Source: Alteriqipengyuania flavescens | GTDB lineage: Bacteria; Pseudomonadota; Alphaproteobacteria; Sphingomonadales; Sphingomonadaceae | Length of the DNA stretch: 64,000 nt | Direction of reading: 5' to 3' | Assembly: GCF_030406725.1 (NCBI RefSeq) | Contig: NZ_CP129107.1 | Coordinates: 2,212,501-2,276,500 of the forward strand | Shown here: piece after piece, positions 17,117 to 25,557 of the stretch | Layout: each line of letters starts with the position of its first letter | Numbering within the stretch: position 1 is the first letter of the stretch | Program-made: the position numbers and the translations under genes | The notes under the pieces: generated by a model | The model's input: the letters and a program-made list of their open reading frames with translations, nothing else | What the model was told of the DNA's origin: nothing | Databases searched by the model: none

Positions 17117-17889
17117 GCAGTCGCCTTGGCAAACAGGCGATAGAAGTTTGCTGTGGTCGTCGCTGCCAATTCGTCGGGCGCGACGCCGCGCAGATCGGCG
17201 ACGAATTCCGCGGTGTTGCGGACGAAGGCAGGCTCGCAGGTCTTTCCCCGGTGCGGCACCGGCGCAAGGAACGGGCTGTCGGTTTCCACGAGCAGCCGGT
17301 CGGCCGGCACGCGCGCGGCGACTTCCTGCAGTTCCCTGGCGTTCTTGAACGTCACGATGCCGGAGATCGAGATATAAAGGCCAAGCTCGAGGACGATATC
17401 GGCAAAGTCCGACGATGCCGTGAAGCAGTGGATCAGCGCGGGAAAAGCGCCCTTCTCCATCTCCTCGCGAAGGATCCGCGCCGTGTCTTCCTCCGCATCG
17501 CGCGTATGGATGATGACGGGCAGCTGCACATCGCGGGCCACGCCGATGTGCATGCGGAACAGGTCCTGCTGCACGCGTCTGTCCGATTTGTCGTAATAAT
17601 AATCTAGCCCAGTCTCGCCGATGGCGATCACGCGCGCATCGTCGGTCGCTGCGCGCAATTTCTCCGCGCCGAGGTCTTCATGCGCGTCGGCCTCGTGCGG
17701 GTGGATGCCGATGCTGGCCCATACGTCCTTCTCGCGCCGGGCCGTGCCGACGACGCGGTCCCATTCGCTCAGGCGCGTGGAGATGTTGAGAAAGGCGCCC
17801 ACCCCTGCTGCGCGCGCGCGGTCCAGCACATCCTGCTGGTTCTCGACCAACCCTTCGTATTCGAGGTGGCAATGGCTATCGACCAGCAT
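17113..17889 (-). CDS. tatD: TatD-family metal-dependent hydrolase (DNase)
   Basis: 258-aa TIM-barrel metalloenzyme of the TatD/YcfH family, a Mg-dependent 3'-5' exonuclease/endonuclease family used in DNA repair and turnover. Motifs are DSHCHLEY near the N-terminus, GIHPHEA, IGETGLDYYYD, IIHTRDAEED, ALIHCFTAS and VETDSPFLAPVPHRGK, in the family order. I choose ATG 17889, which has GGAGG 7 bases upstream and overlaps the metG stop (TGATG). The metG-tatD pairing is common in bacteria. Confidence 0.93.
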   Translation of the reverse strand: MLVDSHCHLEYEGLVENQQDVLDRARAAGVGAFLNISTRLSEWDRVVGTARREKDVWASIGIHPHEADAHEDLGAEKLRAATDDARVIAIGETGLDYYYDKSDRRVQQDLFRMHIGVARDVQLPVIIHTRDAEEDTARILREEMEKGAFPALIHCFTASSDFADIVLELGLYISISGIVTFKNARELQEVAARVPADRLLVETDSPFLAPVPHRGKTCEPAFVRNTAEFVADLRGVAPDELAATTTANFYRLFAKATA

Positions 17890-19448
17890 CACGCATCCTC
17901 CTGCGCCGGCAGTTCAAGCCGCGGGAATGCGGGCGTGGGTTTCGCCACGGGAAAGCCGCTTTCGACCAGGCGATCGAACCATGCCGCATTCGCCAGGTCG
18001 GCAAAGGATCGCGCTTCCGCGCCGATGCCGAGCTGGTCGAGGATCGCCGCGGCCTTTTCCGGCACGACCGGTTGGATGGCGATCGCGAGGTCGCGGATGG
18101 CGATGAAGAGCGTCTGCAGCACGGCCTTCATCCGCTCCGGATCGGTCTTTTTGAGCGTCCACGGGGCTTGCTCGTCGACATACTGGTTGCAAGCATAAAC
18201 CGCCTGCATCCACGCCTCGATTCCGACCGAGAAGTTCAGCTTTTCAAACTCTTCCGGCAAGGTCTTCGCGCAGGCTCGATTGACGTCGCCAAGCAGTTTC
18301 CCGTCCTCGGGGGCACGTTCGAACCGTTCCAGCACGCCGTCCATGTTCTTGACGATCATCGAAAGCGTGCGCTGCACCAGGTTGCCGAAACTGTTGGCCA
18401 GTTCCGCGTTGGCGCGCGTGACGATGGCTTCGGGCGAATAGCTGCCGTCCTGCCCGAAATGCACTTCGCGCAGCAGGAAATAGCGCAGCGTGTCGACGCC
18501 GAACTGCTCGGCCAGCGCCATCGGGTCGGTCACGTTGCCGAGCGACTTCGATTCCTTTTGCCCGCGATTGAGCAGGAAACCGTGGCCGAAAACCTTTTTG
18601 GGCAGCGGGATGTCCGCGCTCATCAGGAAAGCCGGCCAGTAGATCGTGTGGAAGCGGACGATGTCCTTGCCGATCAGGTGCAGATCGGCCGGCCAGAAAG
18701 TCTCCCACAGATCGGTCTTGTCGGGATAGCCGAGGCCGGTGACGTAGTTCGTCAGCGCATCGACCCACACATACATCACGTGCTCGTCGCTGCCCGGCAC
18801 GCCCACGCCCCAGTCGAAGCTGGTGCGGCTGACCGACAGGTCCTTCAACCCGCCGGAAACGAATGCGACCATCTCGTTGCGCCGGCTTTCCGGTTCGAGA
18901 AAGCCGGGTTTCTGCAGCAATTCGAGCAACTTGTCCTGGTATTTGGACAAGCGGAAGAACCAGCTTTCCTCGACCGTCCATTCGACCGGCGTGCCTTGCG
19001 GGGAGAGTTTTTCGCCCCCCTCCCCTGCGGTCAGCTCCTTCTCGTCGTAATAGGCTTCGTCGCGAACGGAGTACCAGCCTTCGTAGCGGTCGAGATAGAG
19101 ATCGCCCTTGGCTTCCATCGCCTGCCAGATCGCCTGGCTGGCGCGGTGGTGATCTTCGTCCACCGTGCGGATGAAGCGGTCGTAACGCACGTTAAGTCCG
19201 TCGCACATCTCGCGGAAATAGCCGGACATTTCGTCCGCCAGCTCGCGCGGAGTGATACCCTGCTCCTCCGCCTTGCGCGCCATCTTCAGCCCGTGCTCGT
19301 CGGTGCCGGTCTGGAAGCGAACCTCGCGCCCCATCTGCCGCTGGAAGCGGGCGATGACATCGGCGGCAATGGCCTCGTAGGCATGGCCGATATGCGGCCG
19401 CCCATTGGGATAGGAAATCGCGGTGGTGATGTAGAATGGCTGGGCCAT
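17889..19448 (-). CDS. metG: Methionyl-tRNA synthetase
   Basis: 519-aa class I synthetase that charges tRNA-Met in the cytoplasm. The HIGH-type signature is YPNGRPHIGHAYEA (14-27). The second signature is unusual: RGQKESKSLGNV, with Glu where KMSKS-type sites have Met or Ile. The protein stops after the anticodon-binding helices and lacks the C-terminal dimerisation/tRNA-binding domain, as in many Alphaproteobacteria. It lies 41 bases after holB and overlaps tatD. Confidence 0.95.
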   Translation of the reverse strand: MAQPFYITTAISYPNGRPHIGHAYEAIAADVIARFQRQMGREVRFQTGTDEHGLKMARKAEEQGITPRELADEMSGYFREMCDGLNVRYDRFIRTVDEDHHRASQAIWQAMEAKGDLYLDRYEGWYSVRDEAYYDEKELTAGEGGEKLSPQGTPVEWTVEESWFFRLSKYQDKLLELLQKPGFLEPESRRNEMVAFVSGGLKDLSVSRTSFDWGVGVPGSDEHVMYVWVDALTNYVTGLGYPDKTDLWETFWPADLHLIGKDIVRFHTIYWPAFLMSADIPLPKKVFGHGFLLNRGQKESKSLGNVTDPMALAEQFGVDTLRYFLLREVHFGQDGSYSPEAIVTRANAELANSFGNLVQRTLSMIVKNMDGVLERFERAPEDGKLLGDVNRACAKTLPEEFEKLNFSVGIEAWMQAVYACNQYVDEQAPWTLKKTDPERMKAVLQTLFIAIRDLAIAIQPVVPEKAAAILDQLGIGAEARSFADLANAAWFDRLVESGFPVAKPTPAFPRLELPAQEDA

Positions 19449-19489
19449 CGGCCGGGCAAGCTTCCTGCTGGGGACGGGCGGGTGCGGGG

Positions 19490-20434
19490 TCAGGCCGCTT
19501 CCCTATCCGCCGCCGCCGATGCGAGCAAGCTGCCGATTTCCATCACCAGCAGGCCGGGATCGAAATTGTAGGTCGGCACTTGCTCCCCGAGGCGGACGAC
19601 CGCGGCATAGGCATTGGCCAGCTTTCCGAGATCTGCGGGCCCGGTTTCGCGCATGGCGCCGGCCAGCACGCTGCGCGCAAGGTCGATGGCCGCCAGCTGT
19701 CGCTCGCGCGTCGGTCGCTGTCCCATGGCGGCCGCAAGTTGTCCGCGCAGGATCAGCTGCGGGTCCGGATCGGACAGCAGGCGGACCATGATGGCGTGGA
19801 GCGGGGCGAGGTCGAGCGCGATGAAGCGCTCCGCCGCTCCGGGAGAGCCGGCCGCGGCTGCCACCGCTGCGTCACGCACGGAGCGGTCGGCGTCGGGCGC
19901 CATTTCGGCAACGAGCCGCGCCACGGCATCGTCTTCGAGCGGGGCGAAGCGCAGGGTGCGGCAGCGCGAGCGGATCGTCGGCAGCAGGCGGCCGGGCCGA
20001 TGGGAAACGAGCAGGAAATAGGTCCCGGCGGGCGGTTCCTCCAGGCTCTTGAGCAAGGCGTTGGCAGCGCCGCGCTCCATGTCGTCCGCCGGCTCCACGA
20101 TGATTGCGCGGCGTTCGCCCAGCGTAGGCCGGGTCGTGATGCGGCGCTGGACTGCGCGGACCTGGTCGATCGTGATGTTGCGCTTGAGCTCGAACGGCTT
20201 GCCGTCGTCCTTCTTCTTCTGCTCCTTGTCGTCCTTGGGCAGGTGGGTGAGGGGGAGGATGTCGGGATGCGCGCCGTCGCTTTCTGCGCCCACCAGCGCC
20301 CGGGCGGCTTCATCGGCGAAGCTTCCCTTGCCGAGACCCTGCGGCCCGGCGAGCAGCCATGCATGGTGCAGCCGCGCCCCGCCCAGCGCGGCCTGCCATT
20401 GTGACCAGGCTTCCGGATGGCGCGCGGCGCTCAT
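19490..20434 (-). CDS. holB: DNA polymerase III delta' subunit
   Basis: 314-aa clamp-loader subunit of the AAA+ class. A Walker-A-like loop AGPQGLGKGSFADEAAR lies at about 29-45. The sequence then has the family order: ERRAIIVEPADDMERGAANALLKSLEEPP, of which LLKSLEEPP is the sensor region signature, and RSRCRTLRF (SRC motif). Delta' works with delta, gamma/tau and the beta clamp at the replication fork. The ATG at 20434 overlaps the tmk stop (ATGA). A Lys/Asp/Glu-rich insertion (about 65-80, KDDKEQKKKDDGK) is seen before the Walker B region. Confidence 0.93.
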   Translation of the reverse strand: MSAARHPEAWSQWQAALGGARLHHAWLLAGPQGLGKGSFADEAARALVGAESDGAHPDILPLTHLPKDDKEQKKKDDGKPFELKRNITIDQVRAVQRRITTRPTLGERRAIIVEPADDMERGAANALLKSLEEPPAGTYFLLVSHRPGRLLPTIRSRCRTLRFAPLEDDAVARLVAEMAPDADRSVRDAAVAAAAGSPGAAERFIALDLAPLHAIMVRLLSDPDPQLILRGQLAAAMGQRPTRERQLAAIDLARSVLAGAMRETGPADLGKLANAYAAVVRLGEQVPTYNFDPGLLVMEIGSLLASAAADREAA

Positions 20435-21069
20435 GCGCGGGCTTCCAGCAAAGGCTCGACTATTTGCAGGATCCGGCCATGCACGGTGTCCGCGCTGCCG
20501 CTGCCGTCGATGACGGCAAAGCGCTCCGGCTCGTCCGCGGCGATCTGCGCGAAGCGGGCAGCCACCCGCGCGTGATATTCCATTTCGCGCCCGCCGATAC
20601 GGTCGCTGCCGTCGACGTCGCGTGCGGCGAGCCGCGGGGCCGCGTCGCCTGCCGGGAGCGAGAGCAAAACGGTGAGATCGGGCAACAGGCCGCCGCTGCC
20701 GACTTCGTGCAGGGCCATGATGTCGCCGTCGGACAGCCCGCCTCCGCCGCCCTGGTAGGCGCGGGTGGAATCGATGAAGCGGTCGCAGATGACCCAGCGC
20801 CCGGCCTCGAGCGCGGGACGAATGCGGCGTTCGACATGGTCGGAGCGGGCGGCGGCAAACAGCAGCGTCTCCGCGCGCGGTTCCCAGCCTGCCCCGGCGG
20901 GATCGAGTAGCAGGTCGCGGATCGCCTCCGCACCCGGCGTCCCGCCCGGTTCGCGGGTCAGTTCCGCCGCTATGCCCCGCGCGGCGAGGGATTCGGCGAG
21001 GAGGCGCGCCTGCGTAGACTTGCCCGCCCCTTCCCCGCCTTCGAATGCGATGAATACGCCGCGGATCAC
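20431..21069 (-). CDS. tmk: Thymidylate kinase
   Basis: 212-aa dTMP kinase that makes dTDP for DNA synthesis. P-loop FEGGEGAGKST (about 8-18), DR-x motif REPGGTPGAE, the ICDRFIDSTRAYQG lid/TMP motif and LPDLTVLLSLP are all present. Translation starts at GTG 21069, which overlaps the stop of the upstream carboxypeptidase gene (GTGA). tmk-holB-metG-tatD is a classic bacterial gene order. Confidence 0.94.
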   Translation of the reverse strand: MIRGVFIAFEGGEGAGKSTQARLLAESLAARGIAAELTREPGGTPGAEAIRDLLLDPAGAGWEPRAETLLFAAARSDHVERRIRPALEAGRWVICDRFIDSTRAYQGGGGGLSDGDIMALHEVGSGGLLPDLTVLLSLPAGDAAPRLAARDVDGSDRIGGREMEYHARVAARFAQIAADEPERFAVIDGSGSADTVHGRILQIVEPLLEARA

Positions 21070-22250
21070 GTGACGATGCCCCGCACGCCGTTCCACAGCC
21101 GTGTCCAGAAGCCGGCCTCCGCCACGTCTTCCGCTGCGACGAGCGGGATGCGGTGGCTGCCGTGCCCGGCAATGCTGACTTCCAGCTCGGCGATTTCCTC
21201 GCCCTTGGCGATCGGAGCCGGAATCGGGCCAAGATACTTGATCGATAGCGACACGTCGCCGGCGGCTGTGCCCCGCGGCAGGGAGGCGTGGATCTGCTGG
21301 TCGGCCAACAGGTCGACTGTGGCACTCGCCCCGTTCTGGACCTCTGCAGCGCCCACCAAGGTGTCCTTGGCGAACAGGCGCTTCGTGGAAAACGCATCGA
21401 AGCCCCATTCCACCAGCTCGATCGCGGCCTTGTTACGCCCGCGGCCTGTGGGCGCTGCCGCCGTAACCACCACGAGCCGGCGCCCGTCCCGCATGGCGGA
21501 ACCGAGGAAGCCGTACCCAGCCTCGTTGGTGTAGCCGGTCTTGATCCCATCCGCACCTTCGACCTTGCCGACGAGGGGATCGTGATTGGCTTGCGCAATG
21601 CCGTTGAAAGAGAAGCCTTCTCGGCCGAAGAAGTGGTTGTAGAGCGCCGGATGCTGTGTCGTGATCGCCCTGGCGAGGATGGCGAGATCGCGCGCCGTGG
21701 TGAATGTCGCGCCGCCATCCATCCAGCCGTTGGGCGTGCCGAAATGGCTGTTGCGCATACCCAGCTTGCGCGCGGCGGCGTTCATCTCCGCGACCCATTT
21801 GTCGACCGAGCCAGCCCCGTGCGTGGCCAGCACGATGGCGCCGTCGTTGGCGGAGACTGCTGTAATCCCGCGCAGCAGTTCCTCCACCGTGGCCACGTCG
21901 CCGACTTCGAGGAACATGGTGGAGCCTACCCCGCCCCATTCCTCGGCAATGTCGGCGTTCACCACCACTCTTTGGCGCAGGTCCATCTGCTTCGCCGCGA
22001 GCTTCTCGAACGCGACATAAGCGGTCATCACCTTGGTGATAGAGGCCGGGATGAAGCGCCGGTCAGCGTTGCGGGCCGCCAGCGTCTGGTTGGTCGACAC
22101 GTCGAGCAGGAGGACGATCGGCACTTCCTCTGCGGAGGCGCTGACCGGAAGCTCGCCCGGCGATGCCGGGTCGCCCACCTGCGCGGTGGCGGGCCACGCG
22201 CACAGGAGGAGGCAGGCGATCAGGCTGGCGGATTGTTTTGGCCGGAAGAT
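21066..22250 (-). CDS. D-alanyl-D-alanine carboxypeptidase (PBP5/6 class), apparent ATC start
   Basis: Penicillin-binding serine peptidase of the DacA/DacC class, which trims the terminal D-Ala of peptidoglycan stem peptides. Active-site motifs are SITK (PASITKVMTAY), SAN (TAVSANDG) and KTG (GIKTGYTN), in order, followed by the C-terminal beta-domain. A signal peptide (FRPKQSASLIACLLLCAW, then PATAQ) lies upstream of the first ATG/GTG/TTG at 22178 and is in frame. The only codon that both starts this peptide and has a Shine-Dalgarno (AAGGA, 10 bases before) is ATC at 22250. So either a rare ATC start, a point mutation or a nearby frameshift must be involved. Part of the cell-wall operon with rlpA and mltB. 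Confidence 0.85.
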   Translation of the reverse strand: MFRPKQSASLIACLLLCAWPATAQVGDPASPGELPVSASAEEVPIVLLLDVSTNQTLAARNADRRFIPASITKVMTAYVAFEKLAAKQMDLRQRVVVNADIAEEWGGVGSTMFLEVGDVATVEELLRGITAVSANDGAIVLATHGAGSVDKWVAEMNAAARKLGMRNSHFGTPNGWMDGGATFTTARDLAILARAITTQHPALYNHFFGREGFSFNGIAQANHDPLVGKVEGADGIKTGYTNEAGYGFLGSAMRDGRRLVVVTAAAPTGRGRNKAAIELVEWGFDAFSTKRLFAKDTLVGAAEVQNGASATVDLLADQQIHASLPRGTAAGDVSLSIKYLGPIPAPIAKGEEIAELEVSIAGHGSHRIPLVAAEDVAEAGFWTRLWNGVRGIVT

Positions 22251-22294
22251 GGCGCGGCTTTCCTTCGGGACCGCTCGCCCATCGGATGGCCGAG

Positions 22295-23242
22295 TCAGTC
22301 GGTTGTGACGATACGCGCGTCGCTATAACCCGCTGCCCGCACCTTGGCGAGCGAGGCTTCGGCCTCTCCACGGTTTGCGAAAGGGCCGGTTCGCACACGG
22401 AAATAGCGTCCGGAGCGCTCGACCGTTCCGCCCAGGACGCTTGCCGCCCGGGCGGCACGGTCGTCGGTGGAAAAGGATGCAGCCTGCACGAACAGAGCGG
22501 CGCTCTCGCTCGCCGGGGATGCAGGCGGCGGTGCGGCTTCGGCAGGTTCCGACGGCTGCGGCACGGCGAGCGGCGCCAGTACGGGGGCGGTATTGTCTGC
22601 TACCGTGGGTGCAGGAACGGGCGCGGCGGTACTCGGCGCCACGGCGACCTGTTGCGGCGGCGTGGGGCGCAAAGGGACGCTGGCCGGTGCATCGAGCTTG
22701 CGCTTCAGCACCTCGACCAGCGACATCGGCGTGTCCATGCGGGAGGAGGCGGCCAGCCCCTGGCGCAGCAGGGCGCGGTCTTCCTCCAGCGCGTTGACCC
22801 GGCGAATGCGCACGGGCGTGCCGTCGCTCGCGCCCAAGGCCGTCAGCGCACCGGGCGACAGGGCGGCGATGCGCCCGTTCACCATCGGTCCGCGCCGTTC
22901 CACGCGCGCGAGGATCGTCTTGCCGGTTTCGAGCGATGTGACCTCGACATAGCTGGGATAGGGCAGCGTCTGGTGGGCGATTGTCATGCCCTCCCCGCCC
23001 ATATCGTCCGCAGCGGCATAGCCGACTTCGTCGTAATTGAGGACGTCGACGGGTTCGTAAAGCACGCCGTCGATCCGGTAGGGTTCGCCGACGACCAATG
23101 GGTAATCGGCTGCCGGCCCCGTGCGCGGCAGCGGGGCGCTATACGAGGTTTCCGGAGTGCCCGCGCCGCTGGCACAGGCGGCCAGCGACGTGCTTAACGC
23201 CAGGATCGACAGGCGCGCGAAACGCTCAACGGGAAATCTCAT
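22295..23242 (-). CDS. rlpA: RlpA-like SPOR-domain lipoprotein (septal lytic transglycosylase family)
   Basis: 315-aa lipoprotein. I choose ATG 23242 (MRFPVERFARL), giving a signal peptide ending in lipobox LAAC; it overlaps the mltB stop by 17 bases. The central double-psi beta-barrel region carries GMTIAHQTLPYPSYVEVTSL and RRGPMVNGRIAALSPGA, typical of RlpA. A Pro/Ala-rich linker leads to a C-terminal SPOR domain (about 240-315, VQAASFSTDDRAARAASVL to YFRVRTGPFAN) that binds denuded septal glycan. It sits between mltB and a D-Ala-D-Ala carboxypeptidase, a cell-wall cluster. Confidence 0.9.
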   Translation of the reverse strand: MRFPVERFARLSILALSTSLAACASGAGTPETSYSAPLPRTGPAADYPLVVGEPYRIDGVLYEPVDVLNYDEVGYAAADDMGGEGMTIAHQTLPYPSYVEVTSLETGKTILARVERRGPMVNGRIAALSPGALTALGASDGTPVRIRRVNALEEDRALLRQGLAASSRMDTPMSLVEVLKRKLDAPASVPLRPTPPQQVAVAPSTAAPVPAPTVADNTAPVLAPLAVPQPSEPAEAAPPPASPASESAALFVQAASFSTDDRAARAASVLGGTVERSGRYFRVRTGPFANRGEAEASLAKVRAAGYSDARIVTTD

Positions 23243-24257
23243 CTGCAAGTAGTCCCACACTCATCGCATAGTAGTTCGAGCAGTTATATTCGAGGATAAC
23301 CCTGTAATTTCCGGTTAAGAGGTACTGCGGCGCGTTGGGTCCGTCTGGCGCGAACAGGCTGGCGAGCACGTCGTCGGCCAGCGGGCGCTGGGGCTGGATG
23401 CCGAGCCGTTTCCATTCGCCGACCGTCTTCCACTGGCTGTGCCGCTCGTGCACTCGCTCGCACACGGGAGAGGTCAGGTCGGTTGCGTAGGCTTCCGGGG
23501 AGACATTGCTCGGCACATAGGCGCGCACGCCCCACGGAATGCCCGGGCGCCAGCCGGAATCGCGGAAATAGTTGGCGATGGAATGGATTGTGTCGGTGCG
23601 GTTGTCGAAGATGTTGGCGATGCCGTCGCCGTCCCCGTCCACCGCCAGGCGCAAATAGACGCTCGGCAGGAACTGCGGGTTGCCGAAGGCGCCCGCCCAG
23701 CTTCCGACAAGCTTGGAGCGCGGCATGCCGCGGTCGGCGATCTTGAGCAGCGCGATCAGCTCGCCTTCGAACAGGTCGCGGCGGCGCCCTTCCCATGCCA
23801 GCGTGGCGAGCGAACGGGCGAGGTCGAAATTGCCGCGATAGCCGCCGTAATTTGTCTCGTGCCCCCAGATCGCCATGATGATCTCGCCCGGCACGCCGTA
23901 CTCGCGCTCGACCTGCATCAGTGTCTGGTATGTCGCGCCATACATATCGCGCCCGCGGCCGATGCGGGTCGGGTTGACGTGAGTACTGATATAGGGCGCC
24001 ATGGCGGGATAGCCGCTCCGGCTCGGCGATCCGGGCTGCGCGCGGTCGAGCTCGATCACCCGGGAATTGGGCGTCAGGCTGTAAAGATAGCTGGAAATCG
24101 TATTTTCGCTCACCCCTTGCGCGCGCGCCTTGCCGGCGACGATCTGCATATAGGCATCGAAGCTCATGTCCTGCGCCGAAGCGGCGATCGGCAAAGCCAG
24201 AGCGGGGGCAAGAGCGAGGGAGAGAAAGGCGAGGAGTTGGCGGGTGATAGATATCAT
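23226..24257 (-). CDS. mltB: Membrane-bound lytic murein transglycosylase B-like
   Basis: 343-aa glycan-cleaving enzyme for peptidoglycan turnover. Starting at ATG 24257, a signal peptide ends PIAASAQDM. The catalytic Glu is in AIWGHETNYGGYRGNF; GSWAGAFGNPQFLPSVY and DGDGIANIFDNRTDTIHSIANYF are family blocks. The C-terminus YRVILEYNCSNYYAMSVGLLADE fits MltB. No strong ribosome-binding site is visible, so the start is less certain than the family. Confidence 0.9.
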   Translation of the reverse strand: MISITRQLLAFLSLALAPALALPIAASAQDMSFDAYMQIVAGKARAQGVSENTISSYLYSLTPNSRVIELDRAQPGSPSRSGYPAMAPYISTHVNPTRIGRGRDMYGATYQTLMQVEREYGVPGEIIMAIWGHETNYGGYRGNFDLARSLATLAWEGRRRDLFEGELIALLKIADRGMPRSKLVGSWAGAFGNPQFLPSVYLRLAVDGDGDGIANIFDNRTDTIHSIANYFRDSGWRPGIPWGVRAYVPSNVSPEAYATDLTSPVCERVHERHSQWKTVGEWKRLGIQPQRPLADDVLASLFAPDGPNAPQYLLTGNYRVILEYNCSNYYAMSVGLLADEISR

Positions 24258-24315
24258 GGGTGCCGTGATGTCACATCGTACCCGTCCTGCAAATGAATGA
24301 TCGACGAGACGCACG

Positions 24316-24348
24316 AAAAAGGGCGGCAAGGCCCCTGCCCTGCCGCCC
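24316..24348 (-). terminator. Rho-independent terminator after the PhoD-like gene
   Basis: An 8-bp stem GGGCGGCA / TGCCGCCC with a 12-base loop is followed by TTTTT on the minus strand, 23 bases after the phosphatase stop. It separates the phosphatase from mltB. Confidence 0.85.
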
Positions 24349-24371
24349 CTGTCGGTAACGATCCGCCGGCC

Positions 24372-25541
24372 TCAGAAGCTGTAGGTCTCGCCCACGATTT
24401 CCTGCCCCTCGTCGTCCATCAGCCGCATCGCTACGCGGCGGGCGGACCAGTCGATGTCGAGCAGGCCGAAGTTCTCCTCGGTGATCATCGGGGATGAACG
24501 GCGCGGATCGGGCTCCCGCGCGTCGGCATCGTCGCTGACGAAAGCGAGGTTGAGCGAGGACGAGGTAAACTCGCGGAATTCCTCGTCCATCCCCTCTGGC
24601 CGGTGGCGATAGAAAGCGCCCGAATGACGGTCGCCCGACAGCAGGATCATGCCCGATGCCGCGCGGTTGCCCAGCATTTGCAGCAGACGCTGCCGTTCAA
24701 GCTGCATCGTGGCCCAGCTTTCGAAATGATGCGCCTCGGTCAGCACCTGGATCGAGGAGACGACGATGCGCAGGTCGGCAGGTTTCGCCAGCTCCTGCTC
24801 AAGCCAGCGCCACTGCTCCGCCCCCAGCATGGAGTCGCCGGGGTTGCTGGCGAAGGCATAGCCGCCGAGCGGGCGACGCTCCTCCTGATAGGGGTATTCG
24901 GTCAGGTCGGTGCGGAAGAAGCGTGTGTCGAGGATGATGAACTGGACGCGCTGCCCGGCGGGGCCGGCCGTGAAGCTGTCGTAAACGCCGGGACGCGACC
25001 GGACCCGGTCGTTGCTGGCCCAGAAATTCTCGAAGATCGTCTCCGACCATTCCTTGGCAAAGAAGCTGCCGCCGGAATCGTTGGGGCCGAAATCGTGGTC
25101 GTCCCACGTGGCGAACGTGGGCACTGCGCCGACGAAGTTTGCGAATTCCGCATGGCCCGCCTGCAGGCGGTAGGCATCGACGAAAGTCGAAAGGTCCGCC
25201 GCCCCGCGATATCCGACATCGGCATAGACGTTGTCGCCGATGGCGAGGAACAGCTGGGGGTCGAAGCTGCCGATGACGGGCCAGGCGTCCTGGCTGCGTT
25301 GCTGGTGGTTGCAGCTGCCGAAGGCGAAGCGGGTGATGGCGCGGGAGCTATCCAGCGCGGGCGTGGTCATCCGCGGCAGGTCCGTGGCGCGTTCCAGCTG
25401 AGCGTAATAGCCGCGCAGCGCCTCGGGTGCGGAGCCGTTGGAGGCAATTTCCTGTGGCGCAGATACGCAAGCGGCGGCCCCCGAGAGGGCCGCCGCCATT
25501 GTGATCGTGCGCAAGGAGTTCTTGGCGATCGATTGCATCAT
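24372..25541 (-). CDS. PhoD-like alkaline phosphatase/phosphodiesterase lipoprotein
   Basis: 389-aa metallophosphatase of the PhoD family (Ca/Fe-dependent, releases phosphate from mono- and diesters). Metal-site motifs are FAFGSCNHQ, IGDNVYADV, WDDHDFGPND and SGDRHSG. A signal peptide precedes GAAACVS, a likely lipobox, so the enzyme would be envelope-anchored. ATG 25541 lies 16 bases after the upstream TonB receptor stop, so the two form an operon; a PHO-like box sits before that operon. The N-terminal PhoD_N extension is absent, so it is a compact form. Confidence 0.88.
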   Translation of the reverse strand: MMQSIAKNSLRTITMAAALSGAAACVSAPQEIASNGSAPEALRGYYAQLERATDLPRMTTPALDSSRAITRFAFGSCNHQQRSQDAWPVIGSFDPQLFLAIGDNVYADVGYRGAADLSTFVDAYRLQAGHAEFANFVGAVPTFATWDDHDFGPNDSGGSFFAKEWSETIFENFWASNDRVRSRPGVYDSFTAGPAGQRVQFIILDTRFFRTDLTEYPYQEERRPLGGYAFASNPGDSMLGAEQWRWLEQELAKPADLRIVVSSIQVLTEAHHFESWATMQLERQRLLQMLGNRAASGMILLSGDRHSGAFYRHRPEGMDEEFREFTSSSLNLAFVSDDADAREPDPRRSSPMITEENFGLLDIDWSARRVAMRLMDDEGQEIVGETYSF

Positions 25542-25557
25542 GTTGCCGAGATGCCGG

